From Prunus persica (taxonomy: Eukaryota > Streptophyta > Magnoliopsida > Rosales > Rosaceae), in contig NC_034013.1 in assembly GCF_000346465.2 (NCBI RefSeq), positions 4,943,791 to 5,007,790 on the forward strand: 64,000 nt of DNA, in the 5' to 3' direction. Below the pieces are notes generated by a model, which ran no database searches, was not told where the DNA came from, and saw only the letters and a program-made list of their open reading frames with translations. Of the stretch, positions 35,185-47,270 are shown one piece after another (position 1 is the stretch's first letter; each line of letters begins with the position of its first letter). The position numbers were made by a program, and so were the translations under genes.

Positions 35185-35293
35185 TGAGAGTAGAATGTGT
35201 TTTGTAAAATCTAAGAAATGAAGGAATAGATAAGAGATGGTGTGAGAGGTATGAGTTGATGGTGTAGTTTTATAGAAGGATTCAGAAGATAGA

Positions 35294-35590
35294 GATGACA
35301 CGTGGCACAATTTTAGAGGATGAAAATCTTATCTGAAATCTGAGATTATAATTTTTTAAAAATATCTGAAAATCTTATCTGACAGAGATGACACGTAGCA
35401 CAATTTTAGAGGGTGAAAATCTTATCTGAAATATGAGATTATAATTTTTTTAAAATATCTGAAAATCTTATCTGACATGGGTGGCACAATTTTAGAGGGT
35501 GAAAATGTTATCTGAAATATGAGATTATAATTTTTTTAATGAATATCCGAAAATTTTATCTGGAATAAGACACGTGGCAATCGAGATTCT
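35294..35590. repeat. About three tandem ~90-bp repeats in the Harbinger right subterminal region
   Basis: A unit containing 'cacaattttagagg', 'aaaatcttatctgaaat' and 'gagattataatttttt' starts near 35294, 35387 and 35474, the third slightly shortened, with a partial fourth after it. Subterminal repeats of this kind can be transposase or ORF1 binding sites (inference). Confidence 0.8.
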
Positions 35591-35780
35591 CATCCGAAAA
35601 TCTTTTCTGAAAAATAATGGACACGTGACAACCAAAAATACTATCCGAAAATTTAATTACAAAAGATTATCAAAATTAATGGTTTAAAGTATAAAAAAAT
35701 AGGAAATAAAGTACAATGAATAGTATTTGCCTTAGACTTGCCCTAGACTTAGCCTTCATGGGTGGAACCACAAATAGCAA

Positions 35781-35812
35781 GGCTGCCACTATTCATGTGA
35801 ATAGTGGCAGCC
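35781..35812. repeat. 32-bp perfect inverted repeat in the Harbinger right end
   Basis: Two perfectly complementary 15-base arms (ggctgccactattca and its complement) around a 2-base centre 'tg', 35 bases inside the right TIR. Confidence 0.9.
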
Positions 35813-35846
35813 CTTGCTTGCCCTTGCCTTATACTTAGCCCTTATG

Positions 35847-35859
35847 GGTGGAGTTGCTC
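35847..35859. repeat. Right terminal inverted repeat of the Harbinger element
   Basis: GGTGGAGTTGCTC, complementary to 31853-31865 and followed by TTA. Confidence 0.93.
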
Positions 35860-35862
35860 TTA

Positions 35863-37293
35863 GGAAGCATCCTGGTTATCTTCACCAGCAAAAACAACAA
35901 CTGCTTACAGGTAGATTCTTAGCTTGGCATGAGAGGCTTGTGGCATAAGAGCAAAGTTGTCATGAGTTTAGCACTAAAGAGAAAATTAAGTGTTTCTAAG
36001 GGAAATATGGGGTATTAAGGTAGGAGAAAAGGGGTTTTGTAGAAAGCTTTGGTTGACAATGAGGGAAAGAGAGAAATGGTGGCTTGAGTGCTTTTTCCGG
36101 TAGCTTGACAGAGACCATCAAGTGTTAGAACAGCTTGCCAAGAGGGAAAACTAAGGGAAAAGGATGGGCTGAGCACAAAATTACTGGGTTTTGGGAGTAA
36201 GAGAGGAAGCTTGCTCTCTGGTTGTGGATGATGTTTGTTGGGTAGAAGAAACTCCCTTTTATAGGCAAGAACCCTAATTCTATCAATACTCCATTCCCAC
36301 TTTTCCTTTGCTTCTTTCCATTCACTCCTTTTTGGTGAAATTTCTTTAATCAGAGTAGATGGGTCACATGCTCTTTGGGGTTCCAAGGTTTTTGTGAGGC
36401 TGGACCTTTCCATGGGGATGAGGCGCCACCTGCTTTTCTTCTTGGTTTCCCTATTAGAGCTCGTAGAGGAAAGAAGAATGGATAGAGCTTTTGCCTAATG
36501 GGTATTCCTCCTACACGTACGAATTCCCTTTGGTTTTGCCATAGCTTCATGTTGGGTTTGTCTTTGGCCATGTCTCCTAGCTTTCTGAGCGTACAAACAT
36601 CTCCTGGTTTTCTGTCGTGGTTTCATTTCAAACTGTATGCTGGAGATTTTTTGGATATCTTCTAAACCACTTGGGCTATTTAGCCTTCCTAAGGTGACGG
36701 GTCAGTGTATTAAGGGAATGGGCCAACTTCCTAAGTGATAGACCATTTTTATTGAAATGATGAGCTAATTTTTCTTAAAGTATTGGGCTATTTCTCTCTT
36801 TTATGCTTACCCATATATTTGGGCTCAAGAAATGGGCTGGAGTTTTGGGGCTCCCAAGCAGCCCAAAACTTCCATTTCTCAGCTCATCAATGGGCCTCAT
36901 GAAAGCTCGTTACCATCCATATCAGAACCCACTTAAGCAAGCCCCGGGCATTTGTGTGGCTTGGGCCCACTTAAGCTTGTAGCGTGGCTAGGTGTAATAA
37001 TAATGATTTTTTGCTTGGCATTGCATGTTGCTTGGCATTCGTATCCTTTAAAAAGGGATATGATGCTTGACAGGATAATTAGCATGAGCTTGTAGAGTCA
37101 GTGCCTTTTTATAGGCTTATTTCGATTCTTAGCGTGACGGATTGCATATTTATTTGGCATGGCACGTGGTCGTGGCTCGTGCAAGCATGTATGATGAACT
37201 TTTGCATGCCCAAATCGGGTTTCTTCTCGATAAAGTATCGCATTGGGTAGATAATCTATTTGGGCCCAACCCTGAATTTTTGGGCCTCAACAG
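35863..37293 (-). mobile_element. LTR-like sequence in minus orientation, boundaries uncertain
   Basis: Read on the minus strand, the stretch starts TGTTGAGGCCC at 37293, contains a TATA box in 'gcctataaaagggag' at about 36256-36270, and then a leader-like segment. This is the arrangement of an LTR. The far end with CA, a primer-binding site and a target duplication could not be found, so this may be a truncated LTR. The Harbinger element inserted immediately to its left. Confidence 0.35.
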
Positions 37294-37690
37294 ATGGTCT
37301 TTAATTATATTATGGTAAAAGTAGGTACTATATTTTGGCTTTTGGCTTTATCCTAATTAGCTGAAATTGAATTCCTACTTACCTAAATGATAAACTATAT
37401 TGTGTGTGGAAAACTAAAGCTCAACAATAAATGTGAGTGGGAAATATAGCAGTGTGTATGAATAAAAAAACTAAACTTCCTAAAACATCTTCAACAATAT
37501 CAAGGTACAAATGAATCCACTATGGCCTATCTCCTAATGGTGCATGAAAGAGAATTATCATAATTAATATTAACAAAGAATACCATATTAGGGTGTGCCT
37601 TAACTTGGTGGTGGCACGCTTACGCAATTTGAAGAATGACTAAAAGTTTCATAGGTCACCTCAGCTGAAAAGAGGGATATATAATTTCGC
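37294..37690. other. Spacer, nothing recognised
   Basis: AT-rich sequence without an exon or repeat that I can identify. Just before the next frame, 'ttcgcatgctcggtggga' resembles leader sequence of some plant retroelements, but the match is from memory and weak. Confidence 0.25.
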
Positions 37691-38263
37691 ATGCTCGGTG
37701 GGACACACTATATGAGCAACCAAAAGGAATGGAATCATTCCTATCAGCCGATGAACTACAATGGCTATGACTCTTATGGCTCAAGTAGCCAATCCATCAG
37801 CCAACATGGTGAGCACAACCACAATGGCCAATATAGTTTTACCCATCAAGGTGGGTCTAACAACACATATGACTCAAGTAGCAAATTTGATGGCCAATAT
37901 GGTGCGTACAATTAAGGGGATATGATCTTTTGAACCAAAATGGTTCGAATGATCAGCATATCTTTGGTGGCCAAACCAATCAAGTGGCATGGGGGCAATA
38001 CACTTACCCATATTGTCAATACGGTTCCACCTATATGTACAATGAGCCTAATTATTGTTCCCACCAAGCAAATCATCCTATTGGCTATGGTGGCCAATTT
38101 AATCTCAAAGCGGGTAAGGGGCCATTTGGTGGCCTTACCCACATTGTGGAAGAATATATGAAGGAAATAAAGGAAACAACTAAGTTGAATGTTTTATTAA
38201 AAGAGTTCTCATATGGATTACAAACTTCTCACGACCTTTTCGTCCAAAGTTTGCTTAAGATTT

Positions 38264-38268
<5 letters not shown>
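37691..38268 (+). pseudogene. Asn/Gln/Tyr/Gly-rich broken ORF, possibly retroelement gag
   Basis: Two adjacent plus-strand frames (37691-37915 and 37930 onward, shifted relative to each other) encode similar low-complexity sequence: repeated NGYDSYGSSSQ, HNGQYSFTHQGG and GQYGAYN, then QYGSTYMYNEPNY. A more ordinary segment follows (THIVEEYMKEIKETTKLNVLLKEF) before an (AT)n run. The frame change at the TAA (37913-37915) shows it is broken. Composition and the trailing helix resemble gag-like proteins of plant retroelements, but I do not recognise a domain. A host low-complexity protein fragment is the alternative. Confidence 0.35.

Positions 38269-38296
<28 letters not shown>
38267..38296. repeat. 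(TA)n microsatellite
   Basis: About 14 TA dinucleotides directly after the Gln/Tyr-rich broken frame. Confidence 0.9.
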
Positions 38297-38297
<1 letters not shown>

Positions 38298-39580
38298 TAT
38301 TTTAGTTGTTTCTCGCTATCTTTCTCTTGTTTAGTGTCCTGCTCATATGGTAATCCTTTGTGCAGATTCTGTCATGCCTTCCAAATTGCTCTACACATTT
38401 AAAAAGTTCGTATGCTATTTCCTTAAAGACTTGGAATTAGCTTCTAAGGATTGTATCTCAAACTCTCAGTTATGCATTTGATTTGCACATAATTGATTGT
38501 TATTGTTGAAACCATGGACATACCTTCGAATGGAACAACTACACTGATTTCATCCCCTCTTCATTGTGAATTGAATTATAGATTAAATTGGCCACTAGAC
38601 TCAATTGCATGTTCAATATGCATTTGCTACATTATGTGGTCCAATTGACATTGCATTGTATTTCAAATCGTCAATTTTATATGTACTTCGTGGAAAATTT
38701 GGATAATTTGCACATAATTTATTGTTATCGCAAAACCCATGGATGCACATTGGATTAATTTTGCCCTTATTTTTATGTATTGCCGCCAGTTCATTGTGAA
38801 CCCATTCACTTCAAATATAGAGCAAGAGGAATGCAGCTCAGCTTCTCATACTTGATTCAATTTTCATAATCACTGAACCACAACCCACTTTCTCTTTGGT
38901 TTCTTTTAAATTTGTTTTGGTTTTCCTCCTTTTCGAGTCCAATGGAATTCTTTGTAGTCATGTCCTCCAAAATGTAAGAACTCACTAGTAGTCCTACCAA
39001 AATACCAACATTCATCAAAAGACGATTGCACTCATTCAATACAATTAAATGCCAAAAAAAAGTCAAACAAATGATATCGGAGAACCATTTCAAAGCACAC
39101 CCTTATATAGAAAGTCATTCCTCACATTTAGATGTTCCTATTATAGGTGTTTACAACACCACACCAAGGTTTTGACCTTAGCTTCAAAAACTAATAATTT
39201 ACCAGATGACCAATTGCATGACCTTAGTCTAGTGTAAGTAACCAATTACAAATATTCCTAACCGGTTACAGCCAGTTTCTTCTCATTCCCTTCATAACTA
39301 TCTGGAGCTAAATAGAGAATAAAGGAGAAGCTTTTCTTTCCGACCAAAGCAATACAATTTCTGTATTCTTACAAGAAGCAGTTAACCAGACCTTATCAGA
39401 CATCTTCATCAATCTCCTGTACAACCTCTCAGAAATCTCCTTGTGAATCACCTCTCAAAGACAAAACATTCTAAGTCTTCTTGGCCCATGTGATAATGGT
39501 CACTGCTCCAACATCGTCATATCAAAATTCGGCGCCTTACGCTCTGTATGAAAGGAGTGGTCCAACAAATATTAATTTCA
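38297..39580. other. Spacer downstream of the MSC-domain gene
   Basis: No exon found. Two stretches around 38480-38530 and 38705-38750 share 'ttgcacataattgattgttattg'-like wording and 'ccatgga', suggesting a short degenerate repeat. Confidence 0.3.
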
Positions 39581-42500
39581 CTAAATTGTTGCTGAACAAT
39601 CTCTAAACAAAATGGGCATATGAGAAGAGCTCTGTCGCTCTGAAGCAGGAAATTAATGTTCAAGAAAACAGTACACAATTTTGAATAAAAAATATAATCT
39701 TGTGAGACTCACCAGCATGTAGTGCTTGAAGATGGTGTTCAGAACTTTCTGTGGCTCTGCTGGACTTCAACTTGCTATCCTCACCCCTTCTCATTCTTCT
39801 TGAAGAGCTCAAAGAGCCTTCAACTGCACAAAATGAGAGTCAACATGCCAAAATTGATTGCACAGAATTGAAGGCACAAAAAATATTCACAACTACCCTT
39901 GTTTCCATAGAGCTCCCAATTTCACAAATTTTACAAGTTTGGAAATAATTTTTTGCTATTAAAATAAATGAATATTTGATGATAAGCCAGATATTGGGCC
40001 ATGTTACATACCTTGCCATTCCCATACTACTTTTGATTCACCCTTCACCAGCTTTGGATAACAATCTACATGAGAATCCTCCTGAACCAACTCTTCTACC
40101 TACACATATTACAGATATTACTATTAGAAAGATAAACAATATTATGACCACTATTTTCAAACTACAAAGAATAATAGAACCCATAAAATCAAACTAAAAT
40201 TTTCCTTTGGGATTGAAAGCAACTAAGATTAGGTAACAATACAAAAAATATAACAAAAATAACTAATTAAAGCTATACAAAATGGATGTACTTGAACTTT
40301 TCGATTTCATGTTTCTCACTACGGATATAATGATATATTTCATAGCTTGATGGTAACATTATAATGGGGTTAAAAATAAGTATTCTTCTATATCTTAATT
40401 TGGATGAATGGAATAAAAAAGCCTTGTACATACAAGTATACAGCAAGGCATTGTTATGTTTAATAGAGACTATGGGAAAACAATATATCTCTAAAAGGAG
40501 GCATGTAGGAGCCGTCATCATGCTGGTGCAAAACAAGTCAGAACTAATCCCTTAGGTGGTAAGAATGAAGTGGGGAAAGCGCGTAGGATTAGAATAGGTC
40601 ATGATTTGAATCCTGCCCAGTGTAAAGAAAATAAAAATAACATGAATTAAATATGAGCCACAACTTGTGAGATCATAAAGCACAAAGATCTATACATCTA
40701 ATTATCGTCATTGGCCCTAGTGAATCAAAGGTTGATTGTGACCTGACCCAACCCACCAAGCCAAACCCGAGTTTAGTTGGACATGAGTCAGCTGCAAAAG
40801 TAGTGGGCATCAGCTCGGGCTCAGTGATAGTCAAGTCAGGTTAACTTTTTGTTTGTTTTTTATAAGTTTAGAATTTCTTAAAGTAGATGTATGTTACATG
40901 TAACTAAAGGTTTTATAGCATATAAGAACAAGGAAGAAATTACTTGATTCATAAATAGAAACAAAACAAACCATATCAATCAAAACATTTCAAAAGGTTC
41001 TTACGTTAAAACGGCAATTCCATTGAAAATGTTCGGTTCAATAATAAACAGATCCAACTTGTCGTCCCCAAAAAGTAAGCATAATTTACAATCATAGATT
41101 AATTTGAATGTAGTTTGAACTCGAATGACATAGTTAAATACATACCACTTTAACAAAGGAATGCTACAATGGATACCAAAAGTACATTCACTGAAGAATT
41201 ATGGATTAATAAATTATCAATCGAACAAGAAATTAAAGGTTGAAGTGATAATCAAATCCAAAGAAAGATGGAGATACCTTCTTCCACAATACAGGGTCTT
41301 TCCTCTCCTTTGGCAAAAGAAGACGATCTCGCAACCGAGAGGCAACAACCCATGGTTCACATTCACTATTCACACTCTTTGACATGAAGGCCTTCTCCTC
41401 AAGCACTTCACAAACCTACATAGTTGGCAATTAAAATCGTTTTAACAGAAGCAACTGAACAATTCAAATAAACCAAGGGATTAAAAAATTGCGTCTTGTT
41501 GAAGTTGTGCATCATTGACAATCATGTCTAGTACGCTCTTATAAATTAAGGTAACAGTTTACATGAATTTAAGGTAATATAACATTAGACCTAGCATGTT
41601 TCACTGAGGAAATTTATGTCCGAATTTTCTTTGACTTTTGAGTCTCATATTAGATGTTCTCTGCTGTGATATGAGGAGTTATTCCTGTCCCCTTCTCTTA
41701 TTTCTTCTTCATCTATTTTTCAGGTTTTACTTGTTAAATATTCCAATACTTAGAAAAGGTTCAGCCCAATTCAATCATAAAGAAATACTTCTATTGATGG
41801 CTGCCTGCCATGCCACTAGCTTGTTTCCAGTTTCTCACAGCGATTTGTGCCTAATTTACAGCCCAAGATATCTATCTGAAATATATTGTTCAAAGTAACA
41901 CTATCAAATATTTTAAAGAGCATTTGGAAAAAGAGAATACTTTTACTAGCAACACTATCAAATCTTTTTACGAGGATTTTACATATTAAATGCAAAGTTT
42001 TCCCGAATTATGTGCATGGGTCTAAGGTTTTCCCAATCTGACATGACACGGCTTGACATCAACATTAACATAATGTCCACTCATTGAGATGGAATGTCCA
42101 CTTATTATTTCAGATGTCACACAGAAAAGACTGGACATTTCTCATGCAGGTCCATTCAGAAAATACAGGTACATTCATAAAACACAGGTACCTTCAGTTA
42201 TTTTTTCAAAACTCAGGGATTTATGAGGTCAAGTCCTCAAATTTTAGTCTGGAAGATGGTGAAATCCTTATAATGTCTGACTTACAGAAATAATAACATA
42301 AAAGCCTAAAATGTAAATGCCCCTTTCCAAGTACAGAACAAATGGTATCATACATACCTGTTGGTAAAGCTCATCAACTCTAGTTGATAGACACCGTCTT
42401 CGGTGGAGTTTCCAAAGTATGAACGTTGATCCCACAAGCTGGAGATCTCAATACTGTCAACAAGCTTCAACATGTTGATACTAAAACATAATCATTAAAG

Positions 42501-44740
42501 GCTGCCTTTAAGAATGGAATACCAATGCACAAACTCGCAAAATAAGTAACGCATGCTCAGAGATCCATTGACGAATGCGACATGAAAAAGGTTTGTAATG
42601 TTCAGCTAGCATGTCAGGACACTTCAACTCTTTGACCCTATACACAAAGAAAAGTAAACACAAAATACAATGGTTAGGGTACATTCAGAAAGAGGAAAAG
42701 CTTTCCTCCATAATGACATACCCACGAGAACTTGTCCTCGTATCCAACATTCTATTGACAGTCTCCATTGTCCTTTCTTTTGTATACATATAAATGGCAT
42801 TATCTGGGACATGTTCCAGCAGCTCGCGCTTATCTAAATCATTCCATATATCATTTTCTTCAACCTGTCAGAACCAGACAAGCTAAAGCATTGTCAAAGT
42901 GTATTTAACAGCAACCGAAAATATCCGTACAGAAATAAATTTGATCAATTTCATAGGATTTTAAAAGTCACTAACCCAAATTGTTTCAGTTCCATAGCAC
43001 AAAAATTGAGCAAGTGCCCCACAAAGACGAATTTCTACCCTTTCTGCCTGTATTGTACAAGTCCAAATAAAACATAAATGTATCATGTATGTAAATCTAT
43101 AAGTGTGTATAATACTCCAACGTAACTTATGCAATTTTTCATCCCTAGAATATTAGTGCAGCAAAAAGGAGGAGACTTTCAGGACGTACAAGTTTCTTAG
43201 CTGTTTCATTGATATCTCCATCTTCTATGCATAACTTCCCACGCTTCTTAAATCCTTGAAGACATTCCATCTTGCCTTGAAAACATTGTCCATTACTTGG
43301 GCAAGGCTCACAAGAATCTGTAATAATCCACATTGATTAATGTAAAATCACAATAGAAATATGCATCTTGCTGAAAACTATTGCTCATGAGTCATCAAGA
43401 GGTGATTTTGAGAATCAATCAACCCACAAATCCGTAGCCCAGGTGACTCACAGCCTCCCTCTCGCCCAAATGGGCTAGGGTTGAAAAGTATGCAGCCGAA
43501 TGAATTAAAGGAACTAGAAGATACACTATAGGGCGCAGAGAAATGCCCACAAGAAATGCTAAACAATCCAGTAAACGCTATAAATGGATAACCCGCAAAG
43601 CTTGTATCAACATGTTTATTAAAAATCAGTAAAACTATTATTTCCACTATTTTATTCTCCATTTTATTTTCCAATCATCTGGATATAGATAATAGATGTA
43701 CTGCCCTTATATCACCTTTGTACCACCATAGAACCATCAGTTGTGGTAATTTATGATGTAAAGAATCTTTACACGGAGATATTGCCTTTACAAACATGAT
43801 TCAGTTATAAAACACAACAAAATTCTAGTCTACTTCACAACATAAATACAACTTGAACACAGGTCCCTTAAAGTCACGACAATAGGTAACAGAAAATGCT
43901 TGAGTTCGTTTGATGATGTGTGGCAAACCAGCAGCATAGGGTACCCGGGTGCATAATCAGCTCTGCAAGCCTACGTTACTGGGAGCCTACCCGCACTCTG
44001 GTCTGCGTACACAAAACAGACAGGACTTGAACCCAACAAGGGCCAACTTTAAGCCTGAGACAGACTGAAACCTGAAGTCAGAAGGTGACCATGCTCTGCT
44101 GCTATTCGGGGATACCCACAGACATGCATAGTTAGCCCCAGCTAACCAATTAACCCCTACAACAAATCTCCAATGACTTGGCACATCCCAGAGGTATAAA
44201 TTCTATGAATAACTGCTATCCAGAGATCCGAAACACTTCTAAATCCAAATCTAAGCATACTGATCACAAACTGAGTTTGTAGCCACAGAGGCACACAACA
44301 CCTTTTAAACTGAACACAGCCAATATAAAACAAACCCAAACGCAAAGAACCCATTTTCCCCCTCAAAAAATGAACACCGATCAATCCACAATCGAAATTC
44401 AGCTCAAAACAACAAAGCAAGTCACAAAACATCCAATATCTTGTTGGGGTTTCTCGAAAACAAACATAAAGTTGAGAGACCTACCCGGGAGGAAGTCCAG
44501 GGAGTCCAGGGAGCTATCACAGAAGGGCTTGGAGTGGGGGTTGATGAGAGTGGAGGACAAGAAATTGAGAGTCAAAGCGACCGAAGCTGCGATGGCCAGC
44601 GCTACTGTGAGCCTCGAGAACTCTTCTTTTGAGGGAAAGAAATTCTGGGATGGTTCCAATGTTGATGCAATGGAAGAAAGAGAGGACTCAGGGCTCCGCT
44701 TTGGTTTGGGTTTCGGGCGCTTCTTCGAAGTTGAAGACAT
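39581..44740 (-). CDS. MAN1/Src1 C-terminal (MSC) domain membrane protein, 10 exons, about 396 aa
   Basis: Minus-strand exons: 44485-44740, 43190-43317, 42976-43047, 42722-42864, 42523-42637, 42358-42438, 41278-41415, 40012-40099, 39713-39823 and probably 39581-39639; all join in frame with GT-AG introns. Residues 1-40 are Lys/Pro/Ser-rich, a first membrane segment lies near 45-66 (ALAIAASVALTLNFL), and a Cys-rich segment follows (CEPCPSNGQC). Then comes a conserved block (LCGALAQFLCYGTETIW, MYTKERTMETV, ELKCPDMLAE), a second membrane segment near 228-250 and a winged-helix-like C-terminal part (CEPWVVASRLRDRLLLP, VWEWQ). This is the architecture of the C-terminal half of inner nuclear membrane proteins MAN1/Src1, without a LEM domain. 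If the last donor (GCTG|GTGAGT) is not used, the protein ends at TGA 39660 instead. No lesion seen. A MITE-like element lies 150 bp upstream. Confidence 0.85.
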
Positions 44741-44890
44741 TGATAAATTAATAGTGTTGTGTCGGTTACTGTGAGGCAAAAAAATGGAAGAGAGGAAGGA
44801 GAAAGGGGAGAGGAGAAATGAAAATGAAAGATAGGCGGCTGTCCCCTGGTTTTGTTTTGGCCTTCTGAAGCTATTAATCGGTCGGGTATA

Positions 44891-45456
44891 GGATGGCAAA
44901 AATCGCCGCGGGAGCGGGTACTCGTCGGGTCCCCGACTTTAACGGGAGAAGATTTCAGGAGCAAATGGGTACTGAGTATGGGAATCTCCGAATTTAAAAA
45001 ATCCTCTACATGTATGGGAAAGGGATGGTATTGGCGTCCCCATCTCCGAATCCGACCCGAAAATATATATGTTTATATTGAAATAAATAAATATATAATT
45101 ATATTATTTATGTTTAACTTTAAATTAACCACCCTCTCCCAATTCTTTCTAATCTTCTTTGGAATTTCATATTGATGTGATTTTAAATAGTTGAGTTGAA
45201 CTTTATAATTAATTTGGATGTGTTGAATAATAATTTAATATGAAACTTAATGTAAAAATATATAATAAATATTTTTTATGCAAAAAAAAATCCGGGATTT
45301 AAGGCGGGTATGGGGAATAGTACCCCGACGGGAATGGGGATGGGGATTCCACGAAACCTATTAAACGGGGATGGGTTTGGGGACAGGGGCGGGGATGGAG
45401 ACCTGAGAAGGGGATGGTATTGTCATACCCGGCCCCTACCTGACCCGTTGCCATCC
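44891..45456. mobile_element. MITE-like element (about 566 bp) beside the MSC gene start
   Basis: Termini GGATGGCAA and TTGCCATCC form a 9-bp inverted repeat. Just inside are G-rich/C-rich segments with repeated 'ggggatggg' wording, while the centre is AT-rich. This resembles nonautonomous hAT-type elements of plants that begin 'ggatggcaa' (recalled, not searched). No 8-bp target duplication is obvious. Confidence 0.5.
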
Positions 45457-47270
45457 AGCTTGACCCATTTAAGATTCCAAAATGGGTTGGGCTGATTTAT
45501 TTTTATCTTTTTGACAAAACAATTTTTTAAACCACTTTAATATGTGAGGAGAAGCAAAATGACCCACTAGTATGGCTAGTTTGGAGTGCTTGCTCTTCCA
45601 AGGCAAAGTCTTGAGTTCGAGTTATAGTATCTGTATTTTGTGGGGGTGAGTTTAGTGTATTATCTGTTTGGGCCTAAATTTGGCACGCCAAAGTTCAAAA
45701 AACAGGCCCATGGTGAAATTACCTGCCCAGCCCAAAAAACTTGATAAACGAAATCATGATCCAGACAGGTTGGGCTTCAGGCCAGAATGTCAAAAACAAA
45801 ACCCCCAGCCCAAGAAAGACCAACGTGGAAACTGTCATTTTGGGCTTCAAGGATCAGCCCATAATTTTTGTTGGGTTCAAACCCAAGGGATTAAAAACAT
45901 ACCCACGTGACTACCTCAGCTTTGAAAAGTCAGCAATTCCAACTAAAATAAAAAATGAGAGGGACATCTCTGAAGCACTGCCAACAGAAGATCAAAACTC
46001 ATCTGTGATTGGAGATTTTGCTCCAAAGCAATACACCATCTTCCGAGGAATTCACGGGTCACGCTTTCTAAGTTAGAACGGGAAACAGGGAGTTGTTCAG
46101 AAAATACAAAAGAAAACCAACCGCCATAAAATTTAGCCCACACAGACGATGGCGGTGGTCGAAATAGAAAACTGCAACCCAGGAAACCAGGGAAGGGACT
46201 GCTTTAGGAGGTGACTACTGAGAGCTTATCTGCCATGATTGATAAAAATCCCTTCTACTTTACATTATAGGAGATCTTTTTACCGCCCATTATTAAAATC
46301 TAAACAAAAACACCTCCCTAAGAGGGTCTCTTATAAAAACGAAGGTAGGCAAGGAAGCAACGACACTCAATTCATCAATCAATAAAAAAAATACAACAAG
46401 AAAACAACCAAAAGCTCACTTGGATTCCAAGAGAAACCAGCTTTAGATCAGAATTCCAAAGTTCAGACTTAGAAAATAAGTCTTCTAAAACGAGATCTCT
46501 CTCGTTACAAATTTGGTTCAGCAAAAGCCAAGGCAAGCAGAGTTTGAGTTTTCACAAACGTGGAGACCTCAGCAAACTTATAAAGAGTCCTGCTCAAGCA
46601 GAACAACGCTCGTAGTGCAATCCCTAGCCTACCAGACCTTCGAAAATAGCCACTTCTGCCCCTTCAGACTGAAGAAGCCGTAGTTCTGCCCGCTCAAAAG
46701 CCTCCCAAGGCTTGAAGTAGATTAAAACTCTACCAAAATTGAACTTTGGTATCGATTTACAGCTGAAGCTAAGCAGTTGAAGTTGTTGACAGCTCAGTCC
46801 AGCACAGACATACTCAGTCCAGCCTGGATCAGAAGTTTCTACCGAGGCAGAAATGGGATTCCAGCCATCTTTTTGTCTTTCTAGAGTTGATTTCTCCCTT
46901 CTTAATTTTGTAAAAGGCAGTTCTACCTAAAACAGTCCACTTTATTATTATCTATTCTGGCCAGAACAACCATTTGATACTGAGATAAATTATGAAAGTC
47001 CTCACCAGTCTGAGGCAAGAAAAGAACTTACGTGGGAGATATTCCTCACCCAAATTCACAATCATTTGTTTTAGAAGTCAGTAACTTGGGGCGCAAGTTA
47101 TCCACTCTAAAAAGAAGTCTGCTAGGATTTACATCGCTAGCAGTGGCACGCTCACACACCAAAGAAAGCTGACTTGTCGACCAACCAATGGTCTCCAAGC
47201 CAGTGGGGAACTTCGCCCTTCGACCTCAGGAGTAAACACGAAAACGGGTGAACATTATCGACGGAACTGG
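45457..47270. other. Mixed repeat debris: SINE-like head and LTR-retroelement leader-like sequence
   Basis: At about 45565-45640 (plus) a tRNA-like phrase with 'tggctagtttggagtgc' and 'gagttcgagtt' could be a SINE head. From about 46330, 'tcttataaaaacg' followed by an A-rich stretch, and near 47130-47260 'gctagcagtggcacgctcac' and 'ccagtggggaacttcgccc', resemble the TATA/R region and leader of a gypsy-type element. No protein domain survives, and no boundaries could be fixed. Confidence 0.3.

Larger units (their letters stand above)
31853..35859. mobile_element. Complete PIF/Harbinger DNA transposon, 4007 bp
   Basis: Flanked by TTA at 31850-31852 and 35860-35862, the 3-bp target duplication typical of PIF/Harbinger. 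The termini are perfect 13-bp inverted repeats (GAGCAACTCCACC at 31853-31865, its complement at 35847-35859). Inside are the two genes expected of this superfamily, convergently arranged: a Myb/SANT-like ORF1 on the plus strand (32456-33531) and a DDE transposase on the minus strand (33853-35184). Each carries one visible disabling lesion, so the copy itself is probably not autonomous but is young. The right subterminal region holds about 90-bp tandem repeats and a 32-bp palindrome. Left subterminal sequence is GC-rich, with repeated 'tgacgtca(g)' motifs around 32008-32070. Confidence 0.93.

Noticed and set aside
35781..35812. microRNA precursor hairpin
   Set aside because: 15-bp arms with a 2-base loop are far too short, and it lies beside a transposon end.
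35863..37293. Defined full LTR with target duplication
   Set aside because: Only one end (TGTTGAGGCCC on the minus strand) and a TATA box are visible; the GATGG flank at 37294 has no partner on the other side, so boundaries are left open.
44399..44899. Longer N-terminus of the MSC-domain protein starting at 44899
   Set aside because: The extra 53 residues are low-complexity leader sequence; the Met at 44740 starts the conserved part, and the MITE-like element begins at 44891.
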